Notes: generated by a model from the sequence alone, not told the origin. A stretch of DNA of 54,263 bases from Conoideocrella luteorostrata (GCA_032433595.1 JASWJB010000304.1:1-54263), one strand, 5' to 3'; positions 35,156-46,608 are shown, counted from the stretch's first letter. Made by a program: numbers and translations.

Positions 35156-36728
35156 GGCACGCCAAGTTGATGCAGGTCTGGTGCCTATCCAGCCAACAAT
35201 CGACATCAGGACGAGTATTGATTGTATGAGTATTGGGTCAGAACAGTTCAACAGCATCAGACCACGAGGCGGAGCTGCTGAGTACTATTGGTATTTGTAA
35301 CAGTACTAACTGCTATTATTGCATACCAGACCCGCAGCCCCTACTACCTGTACCACGATACAGCACCCTGCATATGGTATTCTTGCAGAGTTTTGGGGTT
35401 GGGCAAGTTAGACGACGAAATACAACAGTCGGACTTACTCGATCATCTGTTGCATTATTCATTGCAGTAGCGTCCGTCAGGTCTTACCGAACAGAGACAC
35501 AACTGCTCAAACCGGTGACTCTCTGATGCTGTTTGTTGAGACACTTGGCACCGACAGCATCGCCGCATTCCATAGCGAATGTAGTTGCTATACCTACCTA
35601 CTGCGACTATTGATCGAACACACTCGCTTGCATTAAAATCATCAAGGAACAATCGCTAAACAGCCAACATCTCGGATCACTGGCATCAATAGAAGCTCTG
35701 ATTGAGGTGCTTTTGTGGTATAGCAATCGCACCGGGGCTTTGCATACAAGTATTTCACAGATTTCTCCCGTCGGCTTGCGACTCTATTCATCTGAGACAT
35801 TAGCGACAACCGCTGTAAACTACTATATTTTTTTTACGTCAGCACGCGCGCACCACTGCAGTCAAGTGGACAGTAACCCCAGCCAGAATCGTCGTCGATT
35901 GAGATCATTCGGTTTAATTTGCACAAGAGACGGATTGGCGCTGCTACTCAATTTGTCTTGGGTACAGCGTCTTTTTAACCTTGAAATTCTCGCGTTAAGG
36001 CTTATCTCAAACCTAACCCGTGCTCAGTAGTTCGGTACTGGCCAAAATAAAATAAAAAAAATCCCCCCATTCCTTACCACCGGGCAATCATCGTTGTCAC
36101 AGCCACGGGCAGTTGCCCAGCACCGGGCCGGCAGTCTTTGGACCGCTTCACCGAAGCCTGCAAAAAGCCTTGCCAAATTATTGCGGTGCCTTGATTTTTG
36201 GGACCCTGGCCAGCTGTTGCGTACCCCCTTGCCACTTCTGTGACAAAGTGCGGCCGGAAATACCCTGTTGCACTGCCAAACAGGCCCATCCGTTTCTCCA
36301 CTTGGATCCTTGCTGCCCGTCAGGCTCCACCTACTGGACCTCGATACCGCAAACATTCTGCGCCTTCGCCCCAACCTCTTGGTTAAAACTCCACCACTTT
36401 TCTGAGCACATCTCCACCATTGAGGATATTCTCATCTTCTCTCTCTGATCCAAGGGAAATTCCCCTGCTTAGTCGCTTCTTTAGACCCTGTGTCTTATCT
36501 TGGAATCACACCCCTTGGCACCGCATGCTTTGATCGTGAGCCGTTACAGACTGAGAATACCATATCCACCAGCCCGACAATTGGCAATCGCCCCGATCCT
36601 TTTGTCTCCGCCAACGTCTGCCCCGTGCTAGTTAGTTTAGCAGACGTGCTGAGCTTACCGCCGTCAGGCTGCTCCAGAGCAACCGAACCACACATTAATA
36701 AGAGAAATCCACACCCCAGATCTTAATC

Positions 36729-38196
36729 ATGGCATCTCGTGCGCAACAGTATCAGCAGCAGCCCCAGCAGCCCCAGCCGCCGCCGCATCAGTATCAGCAT
36801 CATCAACAGCAGCAGCAGCAGCAACAGTCGTCGCTACAATATTCGCAGCCACAATATTCGCAGGCGACAGCAGACCAACACCATAGCGGACAATCGAAGC
36901 CTCGCAGTTACAGCATCCATTCTCAGAAGACCCATCGAAGTAGTGGGAGCAAGCAAGAGTTCCACGAGACCCACGAGGAAAAAGAAGCCAGGCGCTTACA
37001 CAGCAAGGCCGACCCAACTTTGGCCATGAACGAAGCTGAACCAGGTATGAGCCCCAATTAGATGGATGTTTGCATGCGCGGAAAAGACATTGCCAGAGAA
37101 GCTTCGGTCTGCTCTTGGACGATTGTTTAATGTTTGGGTGCTCAACTAATGAATTGAACAGCCATGATTGCCGCAATGAAACCAGAGACGACCCAGATTT
37201 CACTTCGAGCGATTCAGCATAGGGACTCTTGGGGAAATCCAATTGGTACGCTCTATGCTCTCAACTTGGCGCGTTGATTTTATAGACTTATTTGCTAACT
37301 GATTGCAGCTGATCCGGACAAATCCAATCCAACCAGAAATCGCTGGGAGCGACCACTCGATACGATTCGCAGTTTCGAAGCCGCGATTGACGGTGGTTAT
37401 CAGCGTAAATCGCTATATCGAGCAGGTATATTTTGAAAACATTTCCTGAAGGACTGCCCAAGCATACTATTCCGGAAAACTAACCCAGAAGCCAGATACC
37501 GACTCGGTGGCAAATTGGAATAGGCGGAGCAGCTTTAACCCCTTACACCAACCCAGAATTCCTCAAGAGAGCTATTATGGCAGCCGTCCCGTCTCGTTCG
37601 CCAGGGGAGATAATGGTCAGTACGGAGTAGCAACGCCTGGGGCAGCGAGGAACAGTTACTATGATGCCCAAAACTTCGGTGGCGGGAATTACAACAATGG
37701 CTATGAGAGGGGATCCGGCAGCCGCCAGGTGTCCCGAGATCGCGGTCCAAGGATGCTGTCTGAAACAAACTACCAAGCGTATGGGCGCGAGCAGGGTGTT
37801 TATCCTATACCTCATAAGGACAGGTCATATGAGACTGTAACATCCGCTGCTCCTAGTGGTAATTCAGATCCTGCCGGCTATCATACGGACCCGACGTCCA
37901 GCGATAACAGCTCCATTGACAGAATATCCCCAGCGAAGCGCAATCAACCCCCGAATGACTATGGTATTGGTTTCAGTCAATCACACACATATGAGGCACC
38001 AAATTTCTCGGTCAGCCATTCAGCTACAAGCCACCCGCTGCCGCCTCCCCCTCCCCCTCATACCAATAGCCAAGTCGCTGCATCTTCGGCAGTGCCACGG
38101 AAAGGTTCTCTTTTACGACGCCAGCCCACGCAGCAAGACAACAATGCAGACAAGAGGAAGAGCTGGTTTAGCCGTCGTTTTAGCAAGGGCGGCTGA
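36729..38196 (+). CDS. DUF2406-family protein of unknown function
   Basis: Belongs to the fungal DUF2406 family (yeast YMR295C/YGR273C-like), whose role is unclear. Exons are 36729-37044, 37162-37245, 37309-37425 and 37496-38196, giving 405 aa. Donors are GTATGA, GTACGC and GTATAT with CAG acceptors. The first 35 residues are Gln-rich from CAG repeats. The conserved core, about residues 95-175, includes AMNEAEPAMIAAMKP, SLRAIQHRDSWGNPIADP, NPTRNRWERPLDTIRSFEAA and DTDSVANWNRRSS. The C-terminal half is Ser/Pro/Asn-rich, with a polyproline run and a basic end (KRKSWFSRRFSKGG). The last intron has three AG dinucleotides within 8 bp. Only the third (37494-37495) keeps the long frame and the family motif; the other two would stop after about 12 codons. 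The ATG is preceded by in-frame leader sequence without another ATG. Confidence 0.9.
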
Positions 38197-38950
38197 TTTT
38201 ATGCCGTGACATGTCTTTGTCCCCATTCTGGTGATAGATATCGGATGTTTTTGTTGCATAGGTGCGGGCGTTGAGGAGTTGAGGGAATTTCCCCTTTCTT
38301 TATTTCATTCTTTCTTGTCCTTTTCTGGGTGGTGTTGGAGATAGCAAGATGTTCCCTTCATTTCTGCTTGGCTGTATATGCCTTTATGACCATCATTTTC
38401 TCTATTTGCTCTCCACATGGGAGTACAACTGCCGAAGTTATGGGGAATGACGCAAATAGGCAGTTGTGAGGGCACTTGCTCCTGCGGAGGCACACGAAAT
38501 GTCATATCAGGGGACTAAACGACGCAGTCACATACGAATAGTCTACCAGGCGTTTTATGAAGGTGATGCGGATTTATTACTTTATGGCCGAGCTGGGATA
38601 GCTCAGAAAGATCAAATGGTGGAAAGTCGAATCGAAGGAACATTGTCTGACGACTCTCATTTCATTAAAAAGAGCTGTAATCATCACTTATCGATTAACA
38701 TTAGCTGGCACCCGTCGGTCTGGATTTTACCGGCAGAACTGTTGAGCGCCACTCTGCCACGATAATAAGCTTGTAAATATCATGAACAAAAGCACGAATG
38801 TATGAAGTTGACACACGAAATTGAACAGTTTTGGGGTCTTGATGACATGTTCTTGGCTCATCAAACAATGAATAACATGGCGATAACTTGATTCTACAAT
38901 GACCATCTTAGTTGGCAAACGACGCTTTGCATAATGCTTTGAGACGAAAC
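38197..38950. other. Convergent intergenic region, DUF2406 gene / VMA21
   Basis: 3' flanks of two convergent genes. No gene or notable repeat is visible. Confidence 0.7.
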
Positions 38951-39417
38951 TCATTGATCTTTCTTGGAGTCCGGTTTCCTCGCACCGTCTTGCCGCTCAG
39001 AATCATCCTCCTTCATGGCGACTATCACGTAGCTTATGAGGACTACGTTAGCCAAGAGAGCAGCAAGTCCTCCTGCAAGGGAGGAATTTCCTGCATGAAA
39101 TTTAGCAATGTAATATTTGTGAGGAGCCGAAATCAAGCCACGGACCTTTAAAGACGGTATGTACTGTGAGGAAGTAAGATCCAATTGGGATGATAATCAT
39201 GGCAAAGGTGAACCCTAATAGCTTGAAAATGACATTTCTAGAGAGGTAACAAATAAAGACCCCAGGAATTAGCGCTGGCAGACGTAGACTCTGTGGTTGT
39301 AATTGCCAGTCAAGAGACTCACTTAGGGACGGCGGGAGTAATGTTGGACCTCTCCTCTGGGTGATCGTCTTTTTCGAAAATGGTCTTTTCGCTGCCGATG
39401 ATGCGGCGAGTGGCCAT
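38951..39417 (-). CDS. VMA21: VMA21-like V-ATPase assembly protein
   Basis: Small ER membrane protein needed to assemble the Vo sector of the vacuolar H+-ATPase. Exons on the minus strand are 39417-39323, 39237-39146 and 39090-38951, giving 108 aa, the usual size. The introns are 39238-39322 (GTGAGT donor, TAG acceptor) and 39091-39145 (GTCCGT donor, CAG acceptor). It has the family layout: a short polar N-terminus (MATRRIIGSEKTIFEKDDH), transmembrane segment 1 (LLGFTFAMIIIPIGSYFLTV), a luminal loop with VFKGNSS, transmembrane segment 2 (GLAALLANVVLISYVIVAM), and a charged tail. The last four residues are KKDQ, a canonical KKXX ER-retrieval signal. The second donor, GTCCGT, is weak but the join restores the family sequence. 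It is divergent from FUN30. Confidence 0.93.
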
Positions 39418-40193
39418 GATGAATTGGCTCTACGAAGGAAGACGACTTGATAAGGTGAGATGGGGGCGAGGCTGGCCAAGGCGTATAGTATGTGTCCAAT
39501 ACAACAAGCGCAAGAGAGAGATGTAAGCACACGAAGGGAGACGTCCTGGCCCACTCAAGGCGAAGTACACTGGAGAACAGAAGCACGCGTCAAGTTCATC
39601 CTCAACTAGCTTCCACCGCCTGTTTCTTACCTGGTACACTCGGCGCCTAATGAGATCTCCGCAGCCTCACCAGTAGGTATGGGCAAAGCGGCGCCAAAAA
39701 AAATTTCAGCCGTCGTTATTTCTTAATATTTCCTCACTCAGCGCCAAAAGTAACTACCTTTTTCTTACAACGACGGTGTCAAGACGCAGAAGGGGTTAAG
39801 TGCGCACGTGACTTCGCGAACCGTGGTGAAGGTAAATTCAATTTGCCAGGCGCGTCACGAAATTCAACCATTCGAACCCACTTGGAGTCTCATCAGTGCC
39901 ATTGCACACACCCATGTCCTATTTCTCACCTCTCCAATCCTCTGTGCCATTCGAAACGACCTTCTTCCTCTCCAATGGCCTGGACTGTGAGGAGTGAGCT
40001 TGTGAACTAAGCTTTCATTTTTCATTCTTGCCCCTTCTCTTTGTTACAAAACGTTCACTCGGTTGGAAGTTCACTCTTATTTTTGCACATTTTGCTTAGG
40101 CGACAGCAGACCTCAGTAATTTGCTTCTAGACACTCCACCGCCCCTTGTACCTACCTGACGCTTTTGGAGTCATTAATTTATCTCCATGCACC
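39418..40193. promoter_or_regulatory. Divergent promoter, VMA21 / FUN30
   Basis: 776 bp separate the two start codons, so the promoter is probably shared or back to back. CT-rich sequence precedes the FUN30 ATG. No TACGGAGTA motif is present. Confidence 0.6.
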
Positions 40194-40285
40194 ATGGCAC
40201 AAGGCTCATCACCATTGCCGATACGACATTCACTTGCCACGCCGCAAACACCATCTGTTGCTCGAGTGTCAATCCCGTCAGATGA
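40187..40285 (+). other. Overlapping upstream ORF at the FUN30 start
   Basis: An ATG 7 nt before the FUN30 ATG, in another frame, opens a 32-codon reading frame that ends at TGA 40283-40285, inside the FUN30 coding sequence. The FUN30 ATG has the stronger context (ACCATGG). Confidence 0.55.
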
Positions 40286-43200
40286 GATTGATGAATTAGC
40301 GGGGGATACTATCCCGTGCTCACCTTCGGTCTTTTTGAGGGATCGATCTCGAGAACCAACTGTCACACAACCAACACAGATCTTGGGCAAACCGGGGTTG
40401 GGGCCGGCGGATCGTTCATCATCTCCTACGAGCATTATTGAAGTCCCGGCTTCTTCGCCGTTCCAACAGCAGAAAGAGCCACCGAGGTTGGGCTCGCTTC
40501 TTGCGCCAAGGGGAACGTTCTACCGTCCGCCCCCGAGGCCGCCGCCACCTACAACGATTCCAAAAAGGCCTGCAGCAGAGCCAATTTCCCTACTAAGCGA
40601 CGATGAGGACGATCTTACACCGCCTCGTGGAGATATCCGTCCAACAACGTTCCAAGCAAAGGTTGCGGAGTTTGCGTACAATCCGGCTGCTGAGGAGCGG
40701 GAGATGAAAGTGAGGTTGCGACAAATATATGATATCTTTGGAAATAAATATCCTTCAGATAGAGTCAAGGAAGCACTCAAGGCATCTAAGAATGACCTCG
40801 ACGATGCCATCATTTGGCTGGAGAATCAGCCTTCGCAACAGGAGAAGAAAAGTTCTCAGGGGTCCAACAAGACCAATGGCCGCCGACTGGTATCCAAAGG
40901 GTCCATGCAGAGTCAGTCTAGAAAACAAATGACGTTTTCTCGAGACTCGTCACCTTCCGTCTCGCCAAGTCCATCGAAAACCCCGCAAGCGCAGAAACCA
41001 CAGAAGCGCCGACTGATTCAAGGACTAAAAAAAAGGAATGATTCGTCACCTCAATCGTCATTTTCATGTCCACCACCTTCGAACCCCAACCCTGTGGTTA
41101 TCAACTTGGTCGACAATGATCAGGAGGACGCGTACGAAGCAGAGCCATCTCCAGCTCTCTCTGTAGAGGATGACGACAGAGTGCTCAACTGTCTTAATAC
41201 AAGTACTTTGAAGGAACTTGCGGCTATGACTGGCATGAAAGAGACGCTACTAGAACCTCTTATTGACAAGAGGCCGTTTGATGATCTGTCGCAAGCGAGG
41301 CGAGTAAGCGCTACCAAAAAGCCAGGTGCTCGAAAAACGCCCCGAGTCAGCATAGGGGAGTCCGCTGTGGATGCCGTGGAGATCTTTTTGAACGCGGTGC
41401 AGGCGATCGATGAGGTGGTGGCCAAGTGCGAAGTTAAAGGACAAGCAGTTAAGAGTGTCATGGAGGTCTGGGATGTCGATACCTTTGGTCACGACAAACG
41501 AAGTAATAGAGCATCCCCCGAAGCCGATTTGCCTCCCACGCCGACAAGCCTAAACTCAAAGTACACCCGGCCGCTCATACCTCAGCAGCCCCAACTCATG
41601 GACGGACACTGCCAAATGAAACCATTTCAGCTTTTTGGATTAAACTGGATGTCCTTGCTGTACAATTACGAAATTGGCTGCATTTTGGCGGATGAGATGG
41701 GACTGGGCAAGACTTGCCAGGTCATTTCCTTCATGTGCCACCTTGTCGAGGAATATGAGCGTGAACCCAAAGAAATTCGACCATGGCCGAATTTGGTTGT
41801 GGTGCCGCCGAGCACTTACAACAACTGGCTGCAAGAATTTGCGAGATTTGCGCCGGACCTGTCTGTTGTTGGATATCGAGGGTCGCAATCTGAACGGGCT
41901 GAAATTGCCTACGCAGTCGAGCAAGAACCCGAGGCCTACCATGTTGTTTTGGCCACATATTCTCAAATCACTACAGAGGCGGATATTGATGCTATGAGAT
42001 CGTTTGATTTGAACGCAGCTGTATTTGACGAGGGCCACAAAATGAAGAATCCCGAAACAAAAATTTATAAAGACCTACGGCGGATTCCGGCGTCGTGGAA
42101 GATGCTTCTTACAGGTAAGGCACTCAATTTGCGTGGAGATTTGTGCTCGTAAAACAGTTGGCAGGAAGCACTGCTGACGCTGAATTTGGAACAGGTACCC
42201 CGGTGCAAAATAATCTTCTTGAAATGACAGCCTTGCTCAATTTCATTAATCCCAAAATGTTTGATGGATATATGGACGACATTCAGTACATTTTCAGTCA
42301 AAAAGTTACCATTCGGGATGTGTCAAACGGAGCCTTTCTGTATGCTGAGCGTGTTAGGCGAGCGCGTACAATCCTGGAGCCCTTTATTTTGCAACGTCGG
42401 AAAGATCAGGTTTTGTCAGATATGCCGCAAAAGGTATGCACGGTTGTCCACTGCGATATGACAGAGTCGCAGAAAGACACATACAAAGAGTACGAGGAGC
42501 TATTCAAGATGGAACCGTCGTTGAGAGCGTCCAAGGCCAAAGGCCGGCAAAACGATCAGAACAATGTATGGATGCAACTCCGGAAAGCGGCTTTGCATCC
42601 GTTGCTTTTCCGACGACATTTTACGGATGAAAGGGTTACGGAGATGGGCAAGATTCTCATGGACAGGATCCCACAGTCGGAGCTCAATCAGCCCGATCTC
42701 AAACATCTGGTCCAAGAGCTCAAGAACTCGTCGGATTTCGAGATGCACTTATGGTGTCGAGACTATCCCCGACTGTTGAAACAATTTGATATCCCGGCCG
42801 CAGCGGAACTAGACAGCGGCAAAGTGAAAAAGCTTTTAGAGCTCATTACACAATATCAGCAAAATGGAGATCGAGTCCTTGTATTCAGCAAATTTTCTCG
42901 GCTGATTGAGCTGTTGCAGGAGATTCTTGCGCTGCAGAGTATTGACCACCGGGTGTTGATGGGCAACACCAATGTATCCGAACGACAGAGTCTGATCGAC
43001 GAGTTCAACGACAATGCCAATATTCCCGTATTCTTGTTGACGACAGGCGCAGGAGGCACAGGGATCAACCTCACAGCAGCCAACAAAGTCATAATCTTCG
43101 ATCAATCCGACAACCCACAAGACGACATCCAAGCCGAGAACCGAGCGCATCGGCTGGGGCAAAAACGAGATGTCGAGGTTGTCCGACTTATCGCGTCAAA

Positions 43201-43357
43201 AACGATAGAAGAGCTTATCTACAAGGCTTGTCAGAAGAAGATTGAACTCGCCAACAAAGTCACGGGGGCTCTAGAGGAAGTTCAGGAGGACGCAGCACAA
43301 AACATGGAACGGGAAGTTCGGAAGATGATGCTAGAGGGAGAGATGACGCCGCCTTAG
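40194..43357 (+). CDS. FUN30: FUN30/SMARCAD1-type SNF2 chromatin remodeler
   Basis: ATP-dependent nucleosome remodeler that, in yeast and mammals, promotes DNA-end resection and heterochromatin silencing. Exons are 40194-42114 and 42195-43357, giving 1027 aa; the intron 42115-42194 has a GTAAGG donor and CAG acceptor. The N-terminal 480 residues are mostly disordered, with a CUE-like ubiquitin-binding helix bundle at about 171-212 (VRLRQIYDIF...DLDDAIIWLE). The helicase core has Walker A ADEMGLGKT (about 498-506), Walker B box FDEGHKMKN near 612 (DEGH, as in Fun30), LLTGTPVQNN across the splice junction, and motif VI QAENRAHRLGQKRD near 952. The start is the first ATG in this frame, since the frame opens at a TTG 48 bp earlier. 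The CUE region and DEGH box favour Fun30 over other SNF2 families. Confidence 0.94.
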
Positions 43358-43776
43358 GAGGACGGAGGAACTAGTCAAGACATGGATGGTTTGGAATCGA
43401 ATTGGTGGAAGAGATGAATGCGGATTGATATAAACCGGGCTCCTATTGAAGCAGCGCAGTAGGCGATTAGCTGATGCGTACATTACGTGAGCAAAATGTT
43501 TGAACGGCGTCAGAGAAGCTACTTGCATGCAGATTTTATGATGGACGTGGTTTCAACCTTGGTTTGAGCCGGTTAGGGGAGATGGGTATTACGAGCGATA
43601 TGACCACTCTCTGCGGTTGGAGGTTTGTTTTGGTAGTGCGTGGTGTTCCGTGTAGATGTAGATGCAGATGTGGTTGAGCTGACGGCGGTGAGCATTGCGG
43701 GTGCGTGTTCATAAGTTCAGCTGCAACAGCCGTGCGATGGATTTCAGTTATATGCATAATTGCGATTCGTGTCTGG

Positions 43777-43796
43777 TTTTTTTTTTTTTTTTTTTT
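43777..43796. repeat. Poly-T run (20 T)
   Basis: Uninterrupted run of 20 T in the FUN30 / Myb-gene convergent region. Confidence 0.9.
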
Positions 43797-44033
43797 GATA
43801 ATATTGTTGAGGCGATCCGACCGCCGCATTGCAGCCATTAGTTACCGCATCTCCGGGAACAATTACCTGAACCCGTCTCCGTGGAGGTACATAAACATTT
43901 TAGATGGGAAACAAATCACCTTTTCTTTGCCTGCTATGGTAGGTAGTCCATCAACTTATCGTCACCGCTGATTGTGTCAAATGGCTAGTAAATGCACACC
44001 CTTGACGCGAACAGCGCACCGGCACGCCAGTTT

Positions 44034-44099
44034 GTGAGTGTGAGTGTGAGTGTGAGTGTGAGTGTGAGTGAGTGAGTGAGTGAGTGGGTGAGTGAGTGA
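44034..44099. repeat. (GTGAGT)n / (GAGT)n microsatellite
   Basis: About five GTGAGT units followed by about eight GAGT units, one of them altered to GGGT. Each unit resembles a splice-donor consensus. Confidence 0.95.
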
Positions 44100-44665
44100 C
44101 ATACCGTTTCCCACAATCGCCCCGAACTACGCAAAACCATCAAGGAGCATGTTTTTTCTGTTCTTATTCCTTGTCTGCTCAATAACTACAGACTTGATAC
44201 AAAGCCCGCGGAAAGTAAGAGGGAGGGGTATCTGTACTGGGGACCAGATTGCACTGCACCTCCCATCCAAACCGAGACTGCCCGCACATCCCGCCCACTT
44301 AATCGCCCTATTGCTATTTTTGTTTTTCAGCCTCACCATACTCTATAGTACCTCTGCATTCCGCAGCGAGCACAGCTACAATACACGGGTACAGGTGGTC
44401 TGTTTCACGCGGATGCAGCCCCTACTAGTTAGTACTACCTTGCCCGTGCGTGGAAATAGAAGCCAGGGGCTTTCTTTTCATCCATCCATCTATTTATTCT
44501 ACGCTCCATGTGTCTTGAGTCACTGCAGAGTCTGGAGTGCGGAGTACTATCTATCTCTGGTATTTCTTGTCTCTGTCTCGTGCGTAGGTAGGGGCGAGAG
44601 CGTGTCTCCTTTTCTACCATCATATGTAGCCATGTCTGTCAGCCTGTCTCTGTAACATCTACCGT

Positions 44666-44710
44666 AGCTTATCGCATCGTAGCCTATCGCATCGTAACTT
44701 ATTGCACCGC
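44666..44710. repeat. 15-bp tandem repeat x3
   Basis: Three adjacent 15-bp units of the form AGCTTATCGCATCGT. The second differs at one base and the third at several. Confidence 0.85.
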
Positions 44711-44744
44711 ATCGCATTGTGTATTGTTAGTACAGAGTACGGAC

Positions 44745-44784
44745 TACGGAGTACAGGAGCAGCAACTACATAACTAACTAGTTA
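44745..44784. repeat. TACGGAGTA followed by TAACTAGTTA
   Basis: TACGGAGTA at 44745-44753 and TAACTAGTTA at 44775-44784, same order as at 34482-34520. Confidence 0.8.
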
Positions 44785-45027
44785 CGCCCCGCCCTGATTC
44801 ATATTGTAGAGCCGTCGCACCACCTGGACGACTAAATTGCGGCAGCGGAGTGAAGCGGAATACATACAATACATTACGGGCCGGAGCATTCCTGTGCGCG
44901 ATTCAGGATCTAGACAAAACACAGTGCCAAAAAAAAATCTGCCCAAAAAAAAAATGACAGACATCCTCGTTTCGCACCAAGCGAGTAATGTAAGTTCGTG
45001 GCGTAGCGCGTTTAGTGCGCGCGTGTT

Positions 45028-45045
45028 GGGGGGGGGGGGGGGGGG
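45028..45045. repeat. Poly-G run (18 G)
   Basis: Uninterrupted run of 18 G; the length is prone to sequencing error. Confidence 0.9.
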
Positions 45046-45820
45046 AGCGGAGAGACGCGTTTATTTCGTGCGTGCAATTCACCATGCATGGAGGGCGAAG
45101 TGGGGTACGTGAGTTGGGAGGAGAGGAGTTCGCGCGCATGAGTTCACCGCCATGCGCCACTGGTTCGTTTGATGCAGATGCAGATGCTGGTGGTGGAGAT
45201 GCAGATGCTGGTTGGTGCAGAGGGGAGAGACGCTGCTCCTGCTCCGTACAATAAAATAGCCTATTCGACTACGGGATACTCCGTACTCCGTATAGAACAC
45301 AAGATAGTTACGTGAGTAAAGGATACGGAATGCCCAGGGGCTACTGGTCATGTTTTCAAAGGGGATTGACTGATGAGCTTCGCCATACAATTAAGTGCCT
45401 ACGGGGCCGTGCAAGTCACAACGCGTTTGCAGCAACGACAAGATGGGCTGGCACCAACGTCCCTTACCCCCAAGAGAACCAGTATTCCGCACTCCGTACT
45501 ACTAGTCGAACTGGACAAGTTATGCACAATCTCGTATGTACTAGTACTCCGTACAGTAGGGGTTTTTCCCGAGCCGGCCCAAAAAAAAAGGGGAGGGGGG
45601 GGGGAGGGCAAGGAACCCCCCGGCAGCCTTGGACCCTGATGGGAGAGAGAGAGAACATGGGACCCCGAAAGAAAGAAAAAAAAGGACCCCCGATGAGAGG
45701 CTATTTTATTCGAATTTCGGGCGGGTTACGCGGTTGACAGGGAGGCAGGCAAGGGAACTGTTGTGAAGAACTGCCCGGCCCATGCTTGCTGAGCGGCGAC
45801 GGGACGGGCAGGGACGGGCA

Positions 45821-45860
45821 GACGGTCAGACGGTCAGACGGTCAGACGGTCAGACGGTCG
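45821..45860. repeat. 8-bp tandem repeat GACGGTCA x5
   Basis: Four perfect GACGGTCA units and a fifth ending in G, preceded by two GGGACGGGCA units. Confidence 0.92.
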
Positions 45861-46608
45861 GTCGACCAGGCAAGGGTTGACTTGACATTGGACGTCATTC
45901 AGAAAGAGATTGCGATGCAGCAGCACATTGGCAGGTTGAAATGGTTTTTTTCTTTTCATTATTTCGTAGACAGTATCGGGCTCACTCATCCGGATACGAA
46001 ACCTAAAAACTAAATCCACTCACTACACTACAAGCGCGAGGAGAAGAACGAAGCTAACAAAAAAAAAGTCATAACAAATCCTGCCGAGGAATTGGTTCTC
46101 TTTGGCCTCTTTCTGCGCAAGTCCACTGCAAAGTTACACCCATGCATAAATAAACAAACAACCTCACTGAGAGGGTGGGGGGGATATCTCCATGTCCAAA
46201 GTACAACCCAGGAAAAAGCAAAACGCCTAGACCCCAGAAAAAACCTTCAACCTCTAGGGCCTTGTTTCTTGTTTCTGTTTCAACGCCCACACCAAAACCC
46301 CATGTCAAACGCCAGTAACGGGCCGGCTTTCGCACGCTTGCTAAGCCAAATTTGCCCCGTCTTCACTCCGTATTTTTCTTTTCTTTCTGGGTGTCGGCTG
46401 GATTGAAGATAGGGGAGATTAAAAAAAAAAAGTGAAACAACAAATAAAGGATGTAGATGCCAAAGGCAGGGCTAGACAGTACTTGACGTGTGTGCCCGCC
46501 GCGAATGTAAGGGAACTGAAGAATAATAGCAGATTATTGTGCGCCTTGGTACCTCTCAAGGAGCTATGCTCTCGTGTATGTAAAGAATTGATGCGACGCA
46601 GAGTCTCA

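Larger units (their letters stand above)
30591..36728. other. 6.1-kb stretch with no supported gene
   Basis: Lies between eL33 and the DUF2406 gene. The longest frames (31351-31815, 154 codons; 33513-34046, 177 codons) show no domain or family resemblance and no convincing exon joins. It contains TACTCCGTA-type motifs at 33434, 34367 and 34482-34497, an AT-rich island at 34229-34335, and a GGCAA-rich repeat near 35130. The last 700 bp are CT-rich and probably the DUF2406 promoter and leader. No transposon ends were recognised. Confidence 0.55.
43358..46608. other. 3.3-kb stretch rich in simple repeats, no supported gene
   Basis: Lies between the 3' ends of FUN30 and the Myb gene. It contains poly-T and poly-G runs, a long GTGAGT/GAGT microsatellite, a 15-bp and an 8-bp tandem repeat, and TACGGAGTA-type motifs at 44745, 45277-45292 and 45545. 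ORFs up to about 190 codons are low-complexity and unrecognised. Confidence 0.6.

Noticed and set aside
39860..39890. Minus-strand GGGTTCGAATGG resembling a tRNA B box
   Set aside because: No matching A box at the right distance and no acceptor-stem pairing.
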